Below are positions 1 through 7,115 of a DNA stretch of 14,891 bases, piece by piece. How positions within the stretch are numbered: position 1 is the stretch's first letter; the number at the start of each line of letters is the position of its first letter. The stretch spans positions 1-14,891 of the forward strand of contig CANJIC010000023.1 in NCBI GenBank assembly GCA_947474205.1. The letters are read 5' to 3'. Under the pieces are notes generated by a model, which was given only the letters and a program-made list of their open reading frames with translations, searched no databases and was not told where the DNA came from. The translations under genes and the position numbers were made by a program. This stretch comes from Planctomycetaceae bacterium. Its GTDB lineage: Bacteria > Planctomycetota > Phycisphaerae > Phycisphaerales > SM1A02.

Positions 1-965
1 ATGTTGCGAACGCTGGGCCACGCCACGCGCATTGGGCACAATTCGGCGGCCACGGCTTGATCGCACCAATCACTTGCGCTTGGTTCGTTCACCATTCCTG
101 CGGCAATCACTGCATATCCAGCGGCGGTTGCGGCGCGCGCGGCAACCGCAAGTTGTTCGCTTTGCAAACCGCGCGTGGTGTTGGCCATGGTTTGTGCGGC
201 TTCGGCGGAATTTAAAAATGGTTGTTCATCATGGGGCACGCCACAAAGTTGATATGGCTGATAGGGCGCAAACGGAAATGCAATGGCGAAGGCGACCACT
301 TCGCGCCCGTTGGGCGCCGCCAAACGCACGCCAATGCCCTTCCACAATTCGCCTTCTTCTACGGGTGATTGCGCCCAAGAAGTGATCACTCCAGCGCCCC
401 GGCCAGCGCCCGGCAGCGCGATCCATGTTCTATGTGTCGCTGCCGCCAAAGCCGTGGCGGCACATTCCCCGCGCGCGACAAAGACAATATCAACTGGAAA
501 ATCTTCCAGAATTTTTTGGGCGCGCGCCACGCGTTCTTGATCCGTCAACTTATTTCGCTCGCCCGCGCAGCCAAGATCTAACGTGAGCACCTGTACGGAC
601 GCCGGCGCGGTTGTTGTTGGCGACGACGGCGTTGCTGTCAGTGTTGGTGAAGTTGCCGGCGTCGATGAAGTTGCCGGCGTCGATGAAGTTGCCGGCGACG
701 GCGTTGCTGTCAGCGTCGGTGAAGTTGGCGGCGTCGATGAAGTTGGCGGCGTCGATGAAGTTGGCGGCGACGGTGTTGCTATCAGTGTTGGTGAAGTTGG
801 CGGCGTCGGTGAAGTTGGCGGCGTAGTTTGATTCGCTCGAGCCGCAGCGACCACCTCCGCACCAACGCCCCCACACAACAAAGCCGCGGCGATCTGCGTG
901 CGCAATACAAACTTTCCCAATGACTTCGTGAAATTTCTAATCGTCCATGGCGGAAAGTGCGTCAT
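1..965 (-). CDS. Exported EEP-fold protein (endonuclease/exonuclease/phosphatase family), probable pseudoenzyme, 3' end off window
   Basis: The minus-strand frame is open from ATG at 965 to the left edge (321 codons seen, C-terminus missing). Residues 1-44 resemble a Sec signal: basic stretch, then IAAALLCGGVG, then a possible cut after ARA at about 44. TTG at codon 16 is an alternative start giving a more usual signal length. Residues 45-123 are a Thr/Pro/Ser linker from tandem repeats. From residue 124 (VQVLTLDL) the protein matches my memory of planctomycetal EEP proteins: VDIVFV at 158-163, NGREVVAF at 219-226, APYQPYQL at 233-240, NEPSASDW at 293-300, WPS at 316-318. Aligned by eye, the catalytic positions look substituted: Asn to D130, Gln-Glu to A164-R165, Asn-x-His to A227-I-A229, and the Asp of GDFNEP to M291. 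The terminal SDH region is off the window. It starts 12 nt after the inhibitor gene stop, so they are probably cotranscribed. Fold fairly sure; loss of activity is inference. Confidence 0.75.
   Translation of the reverse strand, partial: MTHFPPWTIRNFTKSLGKFVLRTQIAAALLCGGVGAEVVAAARANQTTPPTSPTPPTSPTLIATPSPPTSSTPPTSSTPPTSPTLTATPSPATSSTPATSSTPATSPTLTATPSSPTTTAPASVQVLTLDLGCAGERNKLTDQERVARAQKILEDFPVDIVFVARGECAATALAAATHRTWIALPGAGRGAGVITSWAQSPVEEGELWKGIGVRLAAPNGREVVAFAIAFPFAPYQPYQLCGVPHDEQPFLNSAEAAQTMANTTRGLQSEQLAVAARAATAAGYAVIAAGMVNEPSASDWCDQAVAAELCPMRVAWPSVRN
624..821 (-). repeat. Nested 18-bp/72-bp coding tandem repeat (Thr/Pro/Ser linker)
   Basis: Read on the minus strand in the EEP gene's frame, the DNA encodes six-residue units. 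Block 821-768 reads PPTSPT, PPTSPT, LIATPS. Block 767-696 reads PPTSST twice, PPTSPT, LTATPS. Block 695-624 reads PATSST twice, PATSPT, LTATPS. The last two blocks are thus 72-bp higher-order units made of four 18-bp subunits, and the first is a shorter, diverged relative. The Pro/Ala choice (CCA or GCA) is uniform within each block. All units are multiples of three, so copy-number change would keep the reading frame. The product is a flexible extracytoplasmic linker, possibly O-glycosylated. Confidence 0.85.
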
Positions 966-977
966 GCAATACGACCA

Positions 978-1478
978 TTAGTTGGGCGCGCTTGAGGCAT
1001 TGTTCACGGTCAATGTCAGGGTTAATGCCTTTACAGGCGCGACATTTTTTTCCCAAGGTCGCACCAGCACAAATGAAACCTTCACTGTGCCCACACTTTT
1101 TCCATGCACAACAAAAATTGTTCGCACTCGTCCACCCACAACACCCGTGTCAACAGGCGCAATTTCTGGCGGCTCGTCAACCAAGATAAATGGATCATTT
1201 GGCAATTGACATTGCCACTCGTAACCCGTGCCCGCGTTTGATTCCAACGCAACTTTAAATTCCTCGCCCACCGCGACAGTTTTATCAAGGGAATTTTCTA
1301 GATCCAACACTTCACCTTGATCAAGCGAGGAATTCTCAGGCGCGGGTTTCTGTCCCAAATTCGCAATGCGCCGAATCGCCATGACGGGCGGCGCTCCCCC
1401 ACCAGAGCAACTTGCAAGCGGCGCAATCACGCCCGCGCAAACACCCAACAAAAAAATGTGTCGGCACAAGATCAACAT
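978..1478 (-). CDS. Chagasin-type (MEROPS I42) cysteine-protease inhibitor lipoprotein
   Basis: 166 residues. The N-terminus is a lipoprotein signal: hydrophobic FLLGVCAGVIAPLASC with lipobox L-A-S-C, lipidated Cys24. The mature part is a small beta-rich domain carrying the three inhibitory loops known for chagasin/ICP proteins: NAGTGYEW at 81-88 (family NPTTGYxW), GVVGG at 112-116 (family GxGG loop), and RPWE at 140-143 (family RPW). All three in order make the family call strong. Known members block papain-like cysteine proteases; here the protein would sit on the outer face of a membrane, guarding the cell surface or periplasm. The start overlaps the peroxiredoxin stop by 7 nt, which suggests translational coupling, and the EEP gene follows after 12 nt. 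No papain-like protease gene is visible in this window, so its target is unknown. Confidence 0.88.
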   Translation of the reverse strand: MLILCRHIFLLGVCAGVIAPLASCSGGGAPPVMAIRRIANLGQKPAPENSSLDQGEVLDLENSLDKTVAVGEEFKVALESNAGTGYEWQCQLPNDPFILVDEPPEIAPVDTGVVGGRVRTIFVVHGKSVGTVKVSFVLVRPWEKNVAPVKALTLTLTVNNASSAPN

Positions 1479-1939
1479 GATTGCACAATTTTTTCGACCG
1501 CCAAGAATTCCACCTGCACGCCGGGGTTCTCGCTAATCCATGCGTATTGCACAATGCCTTTGGCGTCTATCACGAACGCCGAACGCTTGGCCACGCCTTT
1601 GAGCCCCATTAAATCTTCATGCAACGCCCCATAGGAGCGCGAAACATCCTTGTTGAAATCGCTCAGCAACGGAAACGGAATTTTCTCCAACTCGCGAAAC
1701 TTGGCCGCGACAAATGGGGAGTCCACGCTCACGCCAAATACTTTGCAACCCATGCCGATGAATTTGGAATAGTCGTCGCGAAAGTGGCACATCTCTTGCG
1801 TGCACACTGGGCTGAAGGCCAGTGGGAAAAATAACAAGACCACTTTTTCATGGCCAATTACTGGCGCCAAATCCACTACTTGACCAGGCTGACATGGCAA
1901 CGCGAAGGCGGGCGCTTTAGAACCAACGGAAATAAGCAT
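1472..1939 (-). CDS. Peroxiredoxin, AhpE/PrxQ-like
   Basis: 155 residues from ATG at 1939, chosen because GGAG lies 8 nt upstream and the thioredoxin-like fold begins at once (GSKAPAFALP). A further 22 codons are open upstream but look noncoding. The active-site segment PLAFSPVCTQEMC carries the PxxxS/TxxC signature with peroxidatic Cys46, and Cys51 lies five residues later, the spacing of the resolving Cys in PrxQ/BCP enzymes. Arg119 in KRSAFVID fits the conserved catalytic arginine. Known members reduce hydrogen peroxide and organic hydroperoxides with thioredoxin or mycothiol-type donors. There is no signal peptide, so the protein is cytosolic. It is the first gene of the minus-strand run with the inhibitor and EEP genes. 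Whether it is a one-Cys AhpE type or uses Cys51 cannot be settled from sequence alone. Confidence 0.9.
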   Translation of the reverse strand: MLISVGSKAPAFALPCQPGQVVDLAPVIGHEKVVLLFFPLAFSPVCTQEMCHFRDDYSKFIGMGCKVFGVSVDSPFVAAKFRELEKIPFPLLSDFNKDVSRSYGALHEDLMGLKGVAKRSAFVIDAKGIVQYAWISENPGVQVEFLAVEKIVQSC

Positions 1940-2186
1940 TGCAAAAACTCCAAGAAGGTGCGGCGCGACCAACCATTGCGGCCGCTGAAGCCACAACGGT
2001 AGCAAGATGCGCCTTCATGCACCACTTACCCACACAAAAAGTGGCGTTCTGTGGACTTGCAAGTGGAATACGCGAGCAAATTGGATTATTTGAAAAATCT
2101 TCCAGAAAAAAGGCGGCAATTTTTAAAGTGACTTCACCAGCCAGCATGATGCGTTCACCGCAACATGCGGAGAAATGGAGCCTTCG
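1940..2186. other. Divergent intergenic region between peroxiredoxin and Cys-rich gene
   Basis: This 247-nt stretch must carry the promoters of both divergent units. GGAG ribosome-binding sites are present at both ends (minus strand 8 nt before 1939; plus strand at 2177-2180). A/T-rich patches occur at 2077-2099 and 2104-2128, but I could not pick a convincing -35/-10 pair with proper spacing. No long ORF with a plausible protein was found. Confidence 0.4.
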
Positions 2187-3431
2187 ATGAATCGCCACAT
2201 CGCATGCATATTGAAAAGCCTCTGGGTGTTTACGCAATTTCTTAACAGCACGTCCCAAGCGCAAGACACTCCCTGTTGCGTAGCCCACGCGGGCGTGGGC
2301 TGCATGAATCAAGAATGCAGCGACACAATCTGCCAACTGGATCCATTTTGTTGTTCCTTGGCATGGGATGAACGCTGCGCAATGGAGGCCGGCGTGCTGT
2401 GCGATTCCTGCCGCGCCACCAGCGCGTGCGAAGTGCCGCTTGCGGATTTGCAAGAACTCACCATGTGTGAACTGGACGTACCCGTTCAATGCGGCGCACC
2501 AGAAGATATTCGAACGCTGATTCCTGATTTGAAATTTGGCGGGCGCGCGTGGAGCACGCAAACCAGCCGCGATGTGGATTGGTTTGAAATCTACTTGGAT
2601 TCACCGCAATTGCTCAGCATTGAATTGTGGACTCAAGGATCGATCGGCGTGGTGATTCTGGACGATCAGTGTCCGCCTACCACGCTGGCCGAGGGCGTGG
2701 ATGGATGCTCATCCATCACGCAAGCATGCGTGCCCGCCGGCATCACGCGCGTTGTTGTGCGCTCGCTGTTGTTTGAAAACATTTCCTGCGAAGATGATCG
2801 CTCGCTCTACACAATTCGAACCAGCCTTTCGCCTTGCACGCTGGATCGTTTAGTGAATGATCGCTGCGACATGGCGCTGCCGATTGGCGTTGGTGAAACG
2901 TACACCGACACAACCAACGCCACCACCGAGCCCACATGGATTGCAAGTAGTTGCGACGAGGGCGCGGGACTGGCCTTCACCCACGATGCCTGGTTCAATT
3001 TCACCGCCAACTCTTCTGGAATTTTTCAAGTGAACACATGCCTCGCTCCAACATTTGATTCGCGTCTTGCGGTGTACATGAATTGCGGCGGCGACTTGCT
3101 GGCATGCAGTGACGACGCGTGTGAGGACAACGGCGCAAGTTGCGAATTTCAATTGAACTGCGGCGCAACGGCTTTAATTCGAGTTGGCGGGTGGGGTTCT
3201 GGGGGACCAATAACTCTATCAATTACGCCGGTATCAACTATCTCATGCACTTGCCCCGCTGATCTAGACGGCTCGGGCGAGGTGGATTCCAGCGATGTCG
3301 CGCTCTGTCTGATGGAATTAGGCTCGGAAAACAACTTGATTGACCTAGACGGCGACGGAGAAGTCTCTAGCGGCGACCTAGCCTTGATTCTGTTGTCAAC
3401 GGGCGCATGCAATTCTGAGCCAATGAATTGA
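2187..3431 (+). CDS. Secreted Cys-rich protein with beta-sandwich domains and dockerin-like EF-hand pair
   Basis: 414 residues from ATG at 2187, preferred over ATG at 2175 because GGAG lies 6 nt before it. Residues 1-26 form a Sec signal (basic start, ILKSLWVFTQFL core, cut near SQAQ). Residues 31-72 hold one Cys-rich module: C-x8-C-x4-C-S-x2-I-C-x5-CC-x3-WD-x2-C-x7-C. Residues about 105-215 and 220-350 look like two secreted beta-sandwich domains; the second, with NDRC, DAWFNFT, FDSRLAVY and LLACSDD, resembles the pre-peptidase-like domains common in planctomycetes. At 359-372 (DLDGSGEVDSSD) and 386-399 (DLDGDGEVSSGD) are two calcium-binding EF-hand loops of the dockerin-like kind, at the extreme C-terminus. 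No catalytic motif is seen. It lies 48 nt upstream of a related protein. The role is unknown; surface or matrix structure is a guess. Confidence 0.88.
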   Translation: MNRHIACILKSLWVFTQFLNSTSQAQDTPCCVAHAGVGCMNQECSDTICQLDPFCCSLAWDERCAMEAGVLCDSCRATSACEVPLADLQELTMCELDVPVQCGAPEDIRTLIPDLKFGGRAWSTQTSRDVDWFEIYLDSPQLLSIELWTQGSIGVVILDDQCPPTTLAEGVDGCSSITQACVPAGITRVVVRSLLFENISCEDDRSLYTIRTSLSPCTLDRLVNDRCDMALPIGVGETYTDTTNATTEPTWIASSCDEGAGLAFTHDAWFNFTANSSGIFQVNTCLAPTFDSRLAVYMNCGGDLLACSDDACEDNGASCEFQLNCGATALIRVGGWGSGGPITLSITPVSTISCTCPADLDGSGEVDSSDVALCLMELGSENNLIDLDGDGEVSSGDLALILLSTGACNSEPMN

Positions 3432-3436
3432 TGAAT

Positions 3437-3456
3437 TATGGAACTTTGATTCCATA
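3437..3456 (+). other. Inverted repeat between the two Cys-rich genes
   Basis: TATGGAA and TTCCATA form a perfect 7-bp stem with loop CTTTGA, beginning 6 nt after the upstream stop codon. No T tract follows, so it is not a clear intrinsic terminator. It may be a processing or mRNA-stability hairpin that separates the expression of the two genes. A second, weaker pair (TCGGA/TCCGA, 3461-3480) runs up to the next start codon. Confidence 0.4.
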
Positions 3457-3479
3457 GCGTTCGGACTTATAGTGTTCCG

Positions 3480-5396
3480 ATGCGTTTGGATATTGTATTT
3501 CATTTTGGATCAAACCATAGTTCAACTGCGACTCATACATTGAGAAACTTTAAATCTCATTTTCTATTTGGTCATGACGCCGTGACGTTGCTGCGCGCGA
3601 CAGCGCTTGTGTTCATGGTGGCCGTGTTGGGTTTGGCGGCTGGCGCATTTGCGCAATCAGAAGGATGTGGATTTGGTCCATGCGGAGAAACGCACGTGGG
3701 AACTGGTTGCGTTGATATCAATTGCTGCTCAAACGTGTGTGCCTATGCGCCTCATTGCTGTGATACCAGCTGGGATCAAGATTGTTTAAATTGGGCGAAT
3801 GATATTTGCCAGATCTGCGGTATTCCTGGTCTGGGATCATGTTTCATTTCACGGGACAGGGCTTCGTGCGCTGACCCGGTCTGCTGCGCTTTGGTGTGTT
3901 CTTTCGATTCATTCTGTTGCGAAGCGGTGTGGGACTTGACATGCTCCATAACCGCTCAAGATATTTGCACCTTGCCGCCGCCAATGGCTTGCGGCGATCC
4001 ATTGGCTGGAGATTGCTTGACCCCCCACGGAAATTCCAGTTGTTCAGATCCAATCTGTTGCGCGACCGTTTGCGCGGGCATGCCCAATTGCTGCTCCGTG
4101 ATATGGGATGATATTTGCACGGTAGCGGCCTCCAATCTGTGCAACAATTCTTGCACGCTGCAATGTCCAGTGAATACCAGTTATGAAACTGAGGCTTGTG
4201 GCTCCCGCACAAATGATCCGAGCATTCGACCCGATACGGTTCTGCCCAATACGCCGCAACCAATTGGAACCAATTCCACCATTTGTGGATCACTCTTCAC
4301 AACAAATGAAGGAACGTTGATTACGGATGTGGATGTCTACTCCCTGGATCTACGCTACATGGACACTGATCACGACGGATTTGTCAAAGTGGCCATTACG
4401 CTTTCGGCAATTCGTCCGGTGTTTGCGGCGCTTGTTCCACAAAATTCCACGGCGACCGCATTGCCTGGAGCACAATTGTTGGTCAACGCGGCCGGTTGCG
4501 CTTCGGGTCGTGAATGGATGTGCGTGGCGCCGTTGAAGTATTGGGTTGTGGTCGCGCCTGGAACCAACGGAATCATTTCAAACCAATTATTTGCGTGTGA
4601 AGATGGCAAATACTGGTTCCAAATTCAGACCTCCGCCGCGTGCAGTCTTCCCTGCACCAACGCCACTGGCAGTTGCTTTAGCGTGCATGCATCTCCAAGT
4701 TGCGTGAATCCAGCGTGTTGCTCATTGGTGTGCGAAACCATTCCCTATTGCTGCGAAACCACTTGGGACGAAGATTGCGCCACGATTGCCGCGTTGGACT
4801 GCGGAGCGCCCGCCCCAAGCAATGATTCATGCGCAACCCCGCTCAATATTTCCGCGGCTTCGACTTCAATTTCAATGTTGGGATCCACTGCAAGCTTGCC
4901 CGCGTTTTCTTGCCCGATCAATAACACTGCAACCGGTGGCGATGTCTGGTTCAGCTGGACTCCTCAAGCTCACTCACGCAGCACCTATCAAATCGATGTG
5001 TGCGGAACCACGGTCGACACCAGAATGGAAGTGTTCAAGGGGTCTTGCTCGGATCTCACGCTTGTCGCGTGCTCGGACAACAATATTTTCTGCGATCCAA
5101 ATCGTGGAAGCCGGGTTTCAATTTCATCGGAGTGTGGCGCCTCGTATTTAATACGACTTGCCTCGGTGACGGCAACCACCGGGTTTGCCACGCTTCATGT
5201 CACGGCCTTGTCAGATCAAATTTCTTGCTGCGTTGCGGATTTGGACGCAAGCGGCCAAGTTGACAGCAACGATGTCGCCTTGGTTCTATTGGACTTCGGT
5301 GTATGCGATGGTTGCGCAACAGATCAAGATGGTTCAGGCATGGTGGATTCGGGAGATGTTGCCCTAATCCTGCTGAATTCTGGCGCTTGCCCCTGA
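3480..5396 (+). CDS. Large secreted protein with four Cys-rich modules, beta-sandwich and dockerin-like EF-hand pair
   Basis: 638 residues from ATG at 3480. The signal core is TALVFMVAVLGLAAGAFA, cut near 59. The n-region of about 35 residues is long, so GTG at 3582 is a possible true start; neither has a clear ribosome-binding site. Four Cys modules, at 68-110, 121-163, 179-221 and 399-441, all fit C-x8-C-x4-CC-x2-V-C-x5-CC-x3-WD-x2-C-x7-C. Residues 225-390 are a less clear beta-rich region. Residues 445-575 (SNDSC, DVWFSWT, VDTRMEVFKG, LVACSDN) resemble the pre-peptidase-like beta-sandwich also seen in the upstream neighbour. The protein ends with two EF-hand loops at 587-600 (DLDASGQVDSND) and 614-627 (DQDGSGMVDSGD). 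Three modules are clustered at the N-terminus and one sits after the middle domain. It is clearly related to the preceding gene and probably extracellular. The domain order is seen; the function is not known. Confidence 0.88.
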   Translation: MRLDIVFHFGSNHSSTATHTLRNFKSHFLFGHDAVTLLRATALVFMVAVLGLAAGAFAQSEGCGFGPCGETHVGTGCVDINCCSNVCAYAPHCCDTSWDQDCLNWANDICQICGIPGLGSCFISRDRASCADPVCCALVCSFDSFCCEAVWDLTCSITAQDICTLPPPMACGDPLAGDCLTPHGNSSCSDPICCATVCAGMPNCCSVIWDDICTVAASNLCNNSCTLQCPVNTSYETEACGSRTNDPSIRPDTVLPNTPQPIGTNSTICGSLFTTNEGTLITDVDVYSLDLRYMDTDHDGFVKVAITLSAIRPVFAALVPQNSTATALPGAQLLVNAAGCASGREWMCVAPLKYWVVVAPGTNGIISNQLFACEDGKYWFQIQTSAACSLPCTNATGSCFSVHASPSCVNPACCSLVCETIPYCCETTWDEDCATIAALDCGAPAPSNDSCATPLNISAASTSISMLGSTASLPAFSCPINNTATGGDVWFSWTPQAHSRSTYQIDVCGTTVDTRMEVFKGSCSDLTLVACSDNNIFCDPNRGSRVSISSECGASYLIRLASVTATTGFATLHVTALSDQISCCVADLDASGQVDSNDVALVLLDFGVCDGCATDQDGSGMVDSGDVALILLNSGACP

Positions 5397-5414
5397 GAGA
5401 TTATCTTTCACCGC

Positions 5415-5437
5415 GAACGCGCCATGGAGTGCGTTTC
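5415..5437. terminator. Possible weak bidirectional hairpin in convergent gap
   Basis: In the 94-nt gap between convergent genes, GAACGC (5415-5420) and GCGTTTC (5431-5437) can pair with one bulged T. There is no T tract. It is the only pairing I noticed where both flanking transcripts should end. Confidence 0.2.
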
Positions 5438-5490
5438 ACAAATTCATGAAGTCGAGCGTGAACTGCCCAGCGCATTGATGATGTTCGTTG

Positions 5491-6966
5491 TCACAACATT
5501 TCACTGGGCGTGTCAACGCTTAACAAGCGCCGCATGATTTTTCCAGTGGCGTTGCGCGGCAGTTCCTTGCGCGCGCGGATGGCGCGCGGAACTTTGAACT
5601 GCGCCATATGTTCGCGGCAGTGCGCGCGCAACGCGGCTTCATCAAATGTGAAACCTTCGTTCATTTCCACAAACGCAAGCGCGGTTTCGCCACGACTTTC
5701 ATCGGCGGCGCCAATCACGGCGCTGGCCTTCACGCTTGGATGTCGATTCAGCGCCTCTTCAATCTCGCGCGGAAAAACATTTTCGCCGGCAATGATCAAC
5801 ATTTCCTTGATGCGACCCGTGATGTACAAGTGCCCATCGTCATCCAATCGACCCATGTCACCGGAGCGGAAAAAACCGTTGTCATCAAAAACTTGCGCGG
5901 TCTCCGCGGGCAAATTCCAGTAGCCCTGCATGATGTTTGGACCGCGCATGCGAATCTCGCCATCTTGATTGGCGCCAAGGCGATTGCCCTGCGCGTCCAC
6001 GATCCATTGCTCCACGCGCGGCAAGGCGCGGCCAACACTGCGCGCGCGATATTCCGCGGGCAAACACCAATTGGTCACGGGACTGGTTTCGGTCAGGCCA
6101 TAGCCCTCGGAAATTCTTACGCCAAACTTGTCAAAGAATTCGTTGGCCACGCTGGCTGGAAGCGGCTCGCCGCCACTGACGGCGTAGCGCAACATTCCCA
6201 AATGCTCCTTGCCCCCGCTTTTTTGCGCGGCCAACGCGTGGTACATGGAGGGAATAGCCACGAAGACAGTGGGTTGATGGTGCTTGCCCAGTTCAAGAAT
6301 TTTTCGCGGCACAAACTTGGCGGTGTAGATGGCTTTGGCGGCGATAGCCAGCGGCAGCAATGTGAGAATGGTCAATCCGAAAGAATGAAACTGCGGCAAC
6401 ACGCCAAGCAAAATATCTTTGCGCGTGAAGGTGGCCCAGTTCACAACTTGATCAATGTTGGCGGCAAGATTTCCGCAGCTCAACATGACGCCCTTGGGCT
6501 TGCCACTGGTGCCGCTGGTGTACAGCAACACGGCAAGTTCATTGTCGCCACGGCGCTTGGCGCGGCGCATGGGTGGCAGACCCTTGAAAGAGATGTCCTC
6601 CATCAAGAGCGGATTCATGGACGCGGTTGGACCGCCTATGAACTCAAGCATGGGCTTGACCGTGACCACGCAATCAACGCCCGCGTCGCGGCAGACATAT
6701 TCCAAGTCGTCGCGCGACAGCAAATAATTCAGCGGAACCGCGCTCTTTCCAAGCATCCATGTGGCCAGCAATGCCGCCGGAAAAAGACCGCTGGTAGGAA
6801 GCATGATCGCGACCCGCTCGCGTTTGGTGGTCTGTTCAATGGCGCGCGCAATGTGCCACGCGGCCACAAGCAAGGTGAGACCTTTCCACTGGCGTTGATC
6901 GTCTTGCACAAAGACATGCGCTGGATGGCGCAGAAGTTGGCGTTGAATATCAAGCAGGAGTTTCAT
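5491..6966 (-). CDS. AMP-forming acyl-CoA synthetase (long-chain fatty acid-CoA ligase type)
   Basis: 491 residues from ATG at 6966. The frame is open 30 codons further to a GTG at 7056, but that stretch is Arg-rich and not protein-like. All ANL-superfamily hallmarks are present: phosphate loop YTSGTSGKPKG at 149-159, LPQFHSFG at 190-197, SGGEPL at 264-269, EGYGLTET at 287-294, RSGD at 367-370, hinge GRIKEML at 384-390, and catalytic Lys476 in PRNATGKIMRR. Known members activate a carboxylic acid to an acyl-AMP and then to the CoA thioester. The arrangement most resembles fatty-acyl-CoA ligases (FadD-like), though chain length cannot be read from sequence. There is no signal peptide, so it is cytosolic or membrane-associated. 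It stands alone, divergent from the SPOR lipoprotein and convergent with the Cys-rich pair, so its pathway is not shown by context. Confidence 0.9.
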   Translation of the reverse strand: MKLLLDIQRQLLRHPAHVFVQDDQRQWKGLTLLVAAWHIARAIEQTTKRERVAIMLPTSGLFPAALLATWMLGKSAVPLNYLLSRDDLEYVCRDAGVDCVVTVKPMLEFIGGPTASMNPLLMEDISFKGLPPMRRAKRRGDNELAVLLYTSGTSGKPKGVMLSCGNLAANIDQVVNWATFTRKDILLGVLPQFHSFGLTILTLLPLAIAAKAIYTAKFVPRKILELGKHHQPTVFVAIPSMYHALAAQKSGGKEHLGMLRYAVSGGEPLPASVANEFFDKFGVRISEGYGLTETSPVTNWCLPAEYRARSVGRALPRVEQWIVDAQGNRLGANQDGEIRMRGPNIMQGYWNLPAETAQVFDDNGFFRSGDMGRLDDDGHLYITGRIKEMLIIAGENVFPREIEEALNRHPSVKASAVIGAADESRGETALAFVEMNEGFTFDEAALRAHCREHMAQFKVPRAIRARKELPRNATGKIMRRLLSVDTPSEML

Positions 6967-7101
6967 TTGTGGCGATACAGTACGCCAAGAGAATGCGCTT
7001 CTCAAACGTGGCGGCTTGCGCGCCCTACACGACTGATGGACTGGACTGTGATTCACTTTGTGTCTGAGATTGATTCAGCACACGGTGCTCAACTTGCTTG
7101 A

Positions 7102-7115
7102 AAGGAATTCAATTG
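7102..7115 (+). promoter_or_regulatory. Shine-Dalgarno AAGGA deciding a TTG start
   Basis: AAGGA at 7102-7106 lies 6 nt before TTG at 7113. The frame has no ATG before the lipoprotein signal core, and the open frame begins at another TTG (7098) that overlaps this site. The best-supported start is therefore TTG 7113; GTG codons at 7191 and 7197 are alternatives without a ribosome-binding site. Confidence 0.55.

Noticed and set aside
550..876. A repeat-rich protein (AANFTDAANF type) in another minus-strand frame
   Set aside because: It covers only the repeat and stops at once after it. The neighbouring frame continues into a recognisable EEP domain and has an upstream signal peptide, so that frame is the real one.
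5608..7101. A 497-codon plus-strand frame antisense to the acyl-CoA synthetase
   Set aside because: It mirrors the opposite-strand gene, whose conserved motifs are intact. Its product is His/Arg/Gln-rich with no domain; codon bias of the real gene keeps the antisense frame open.
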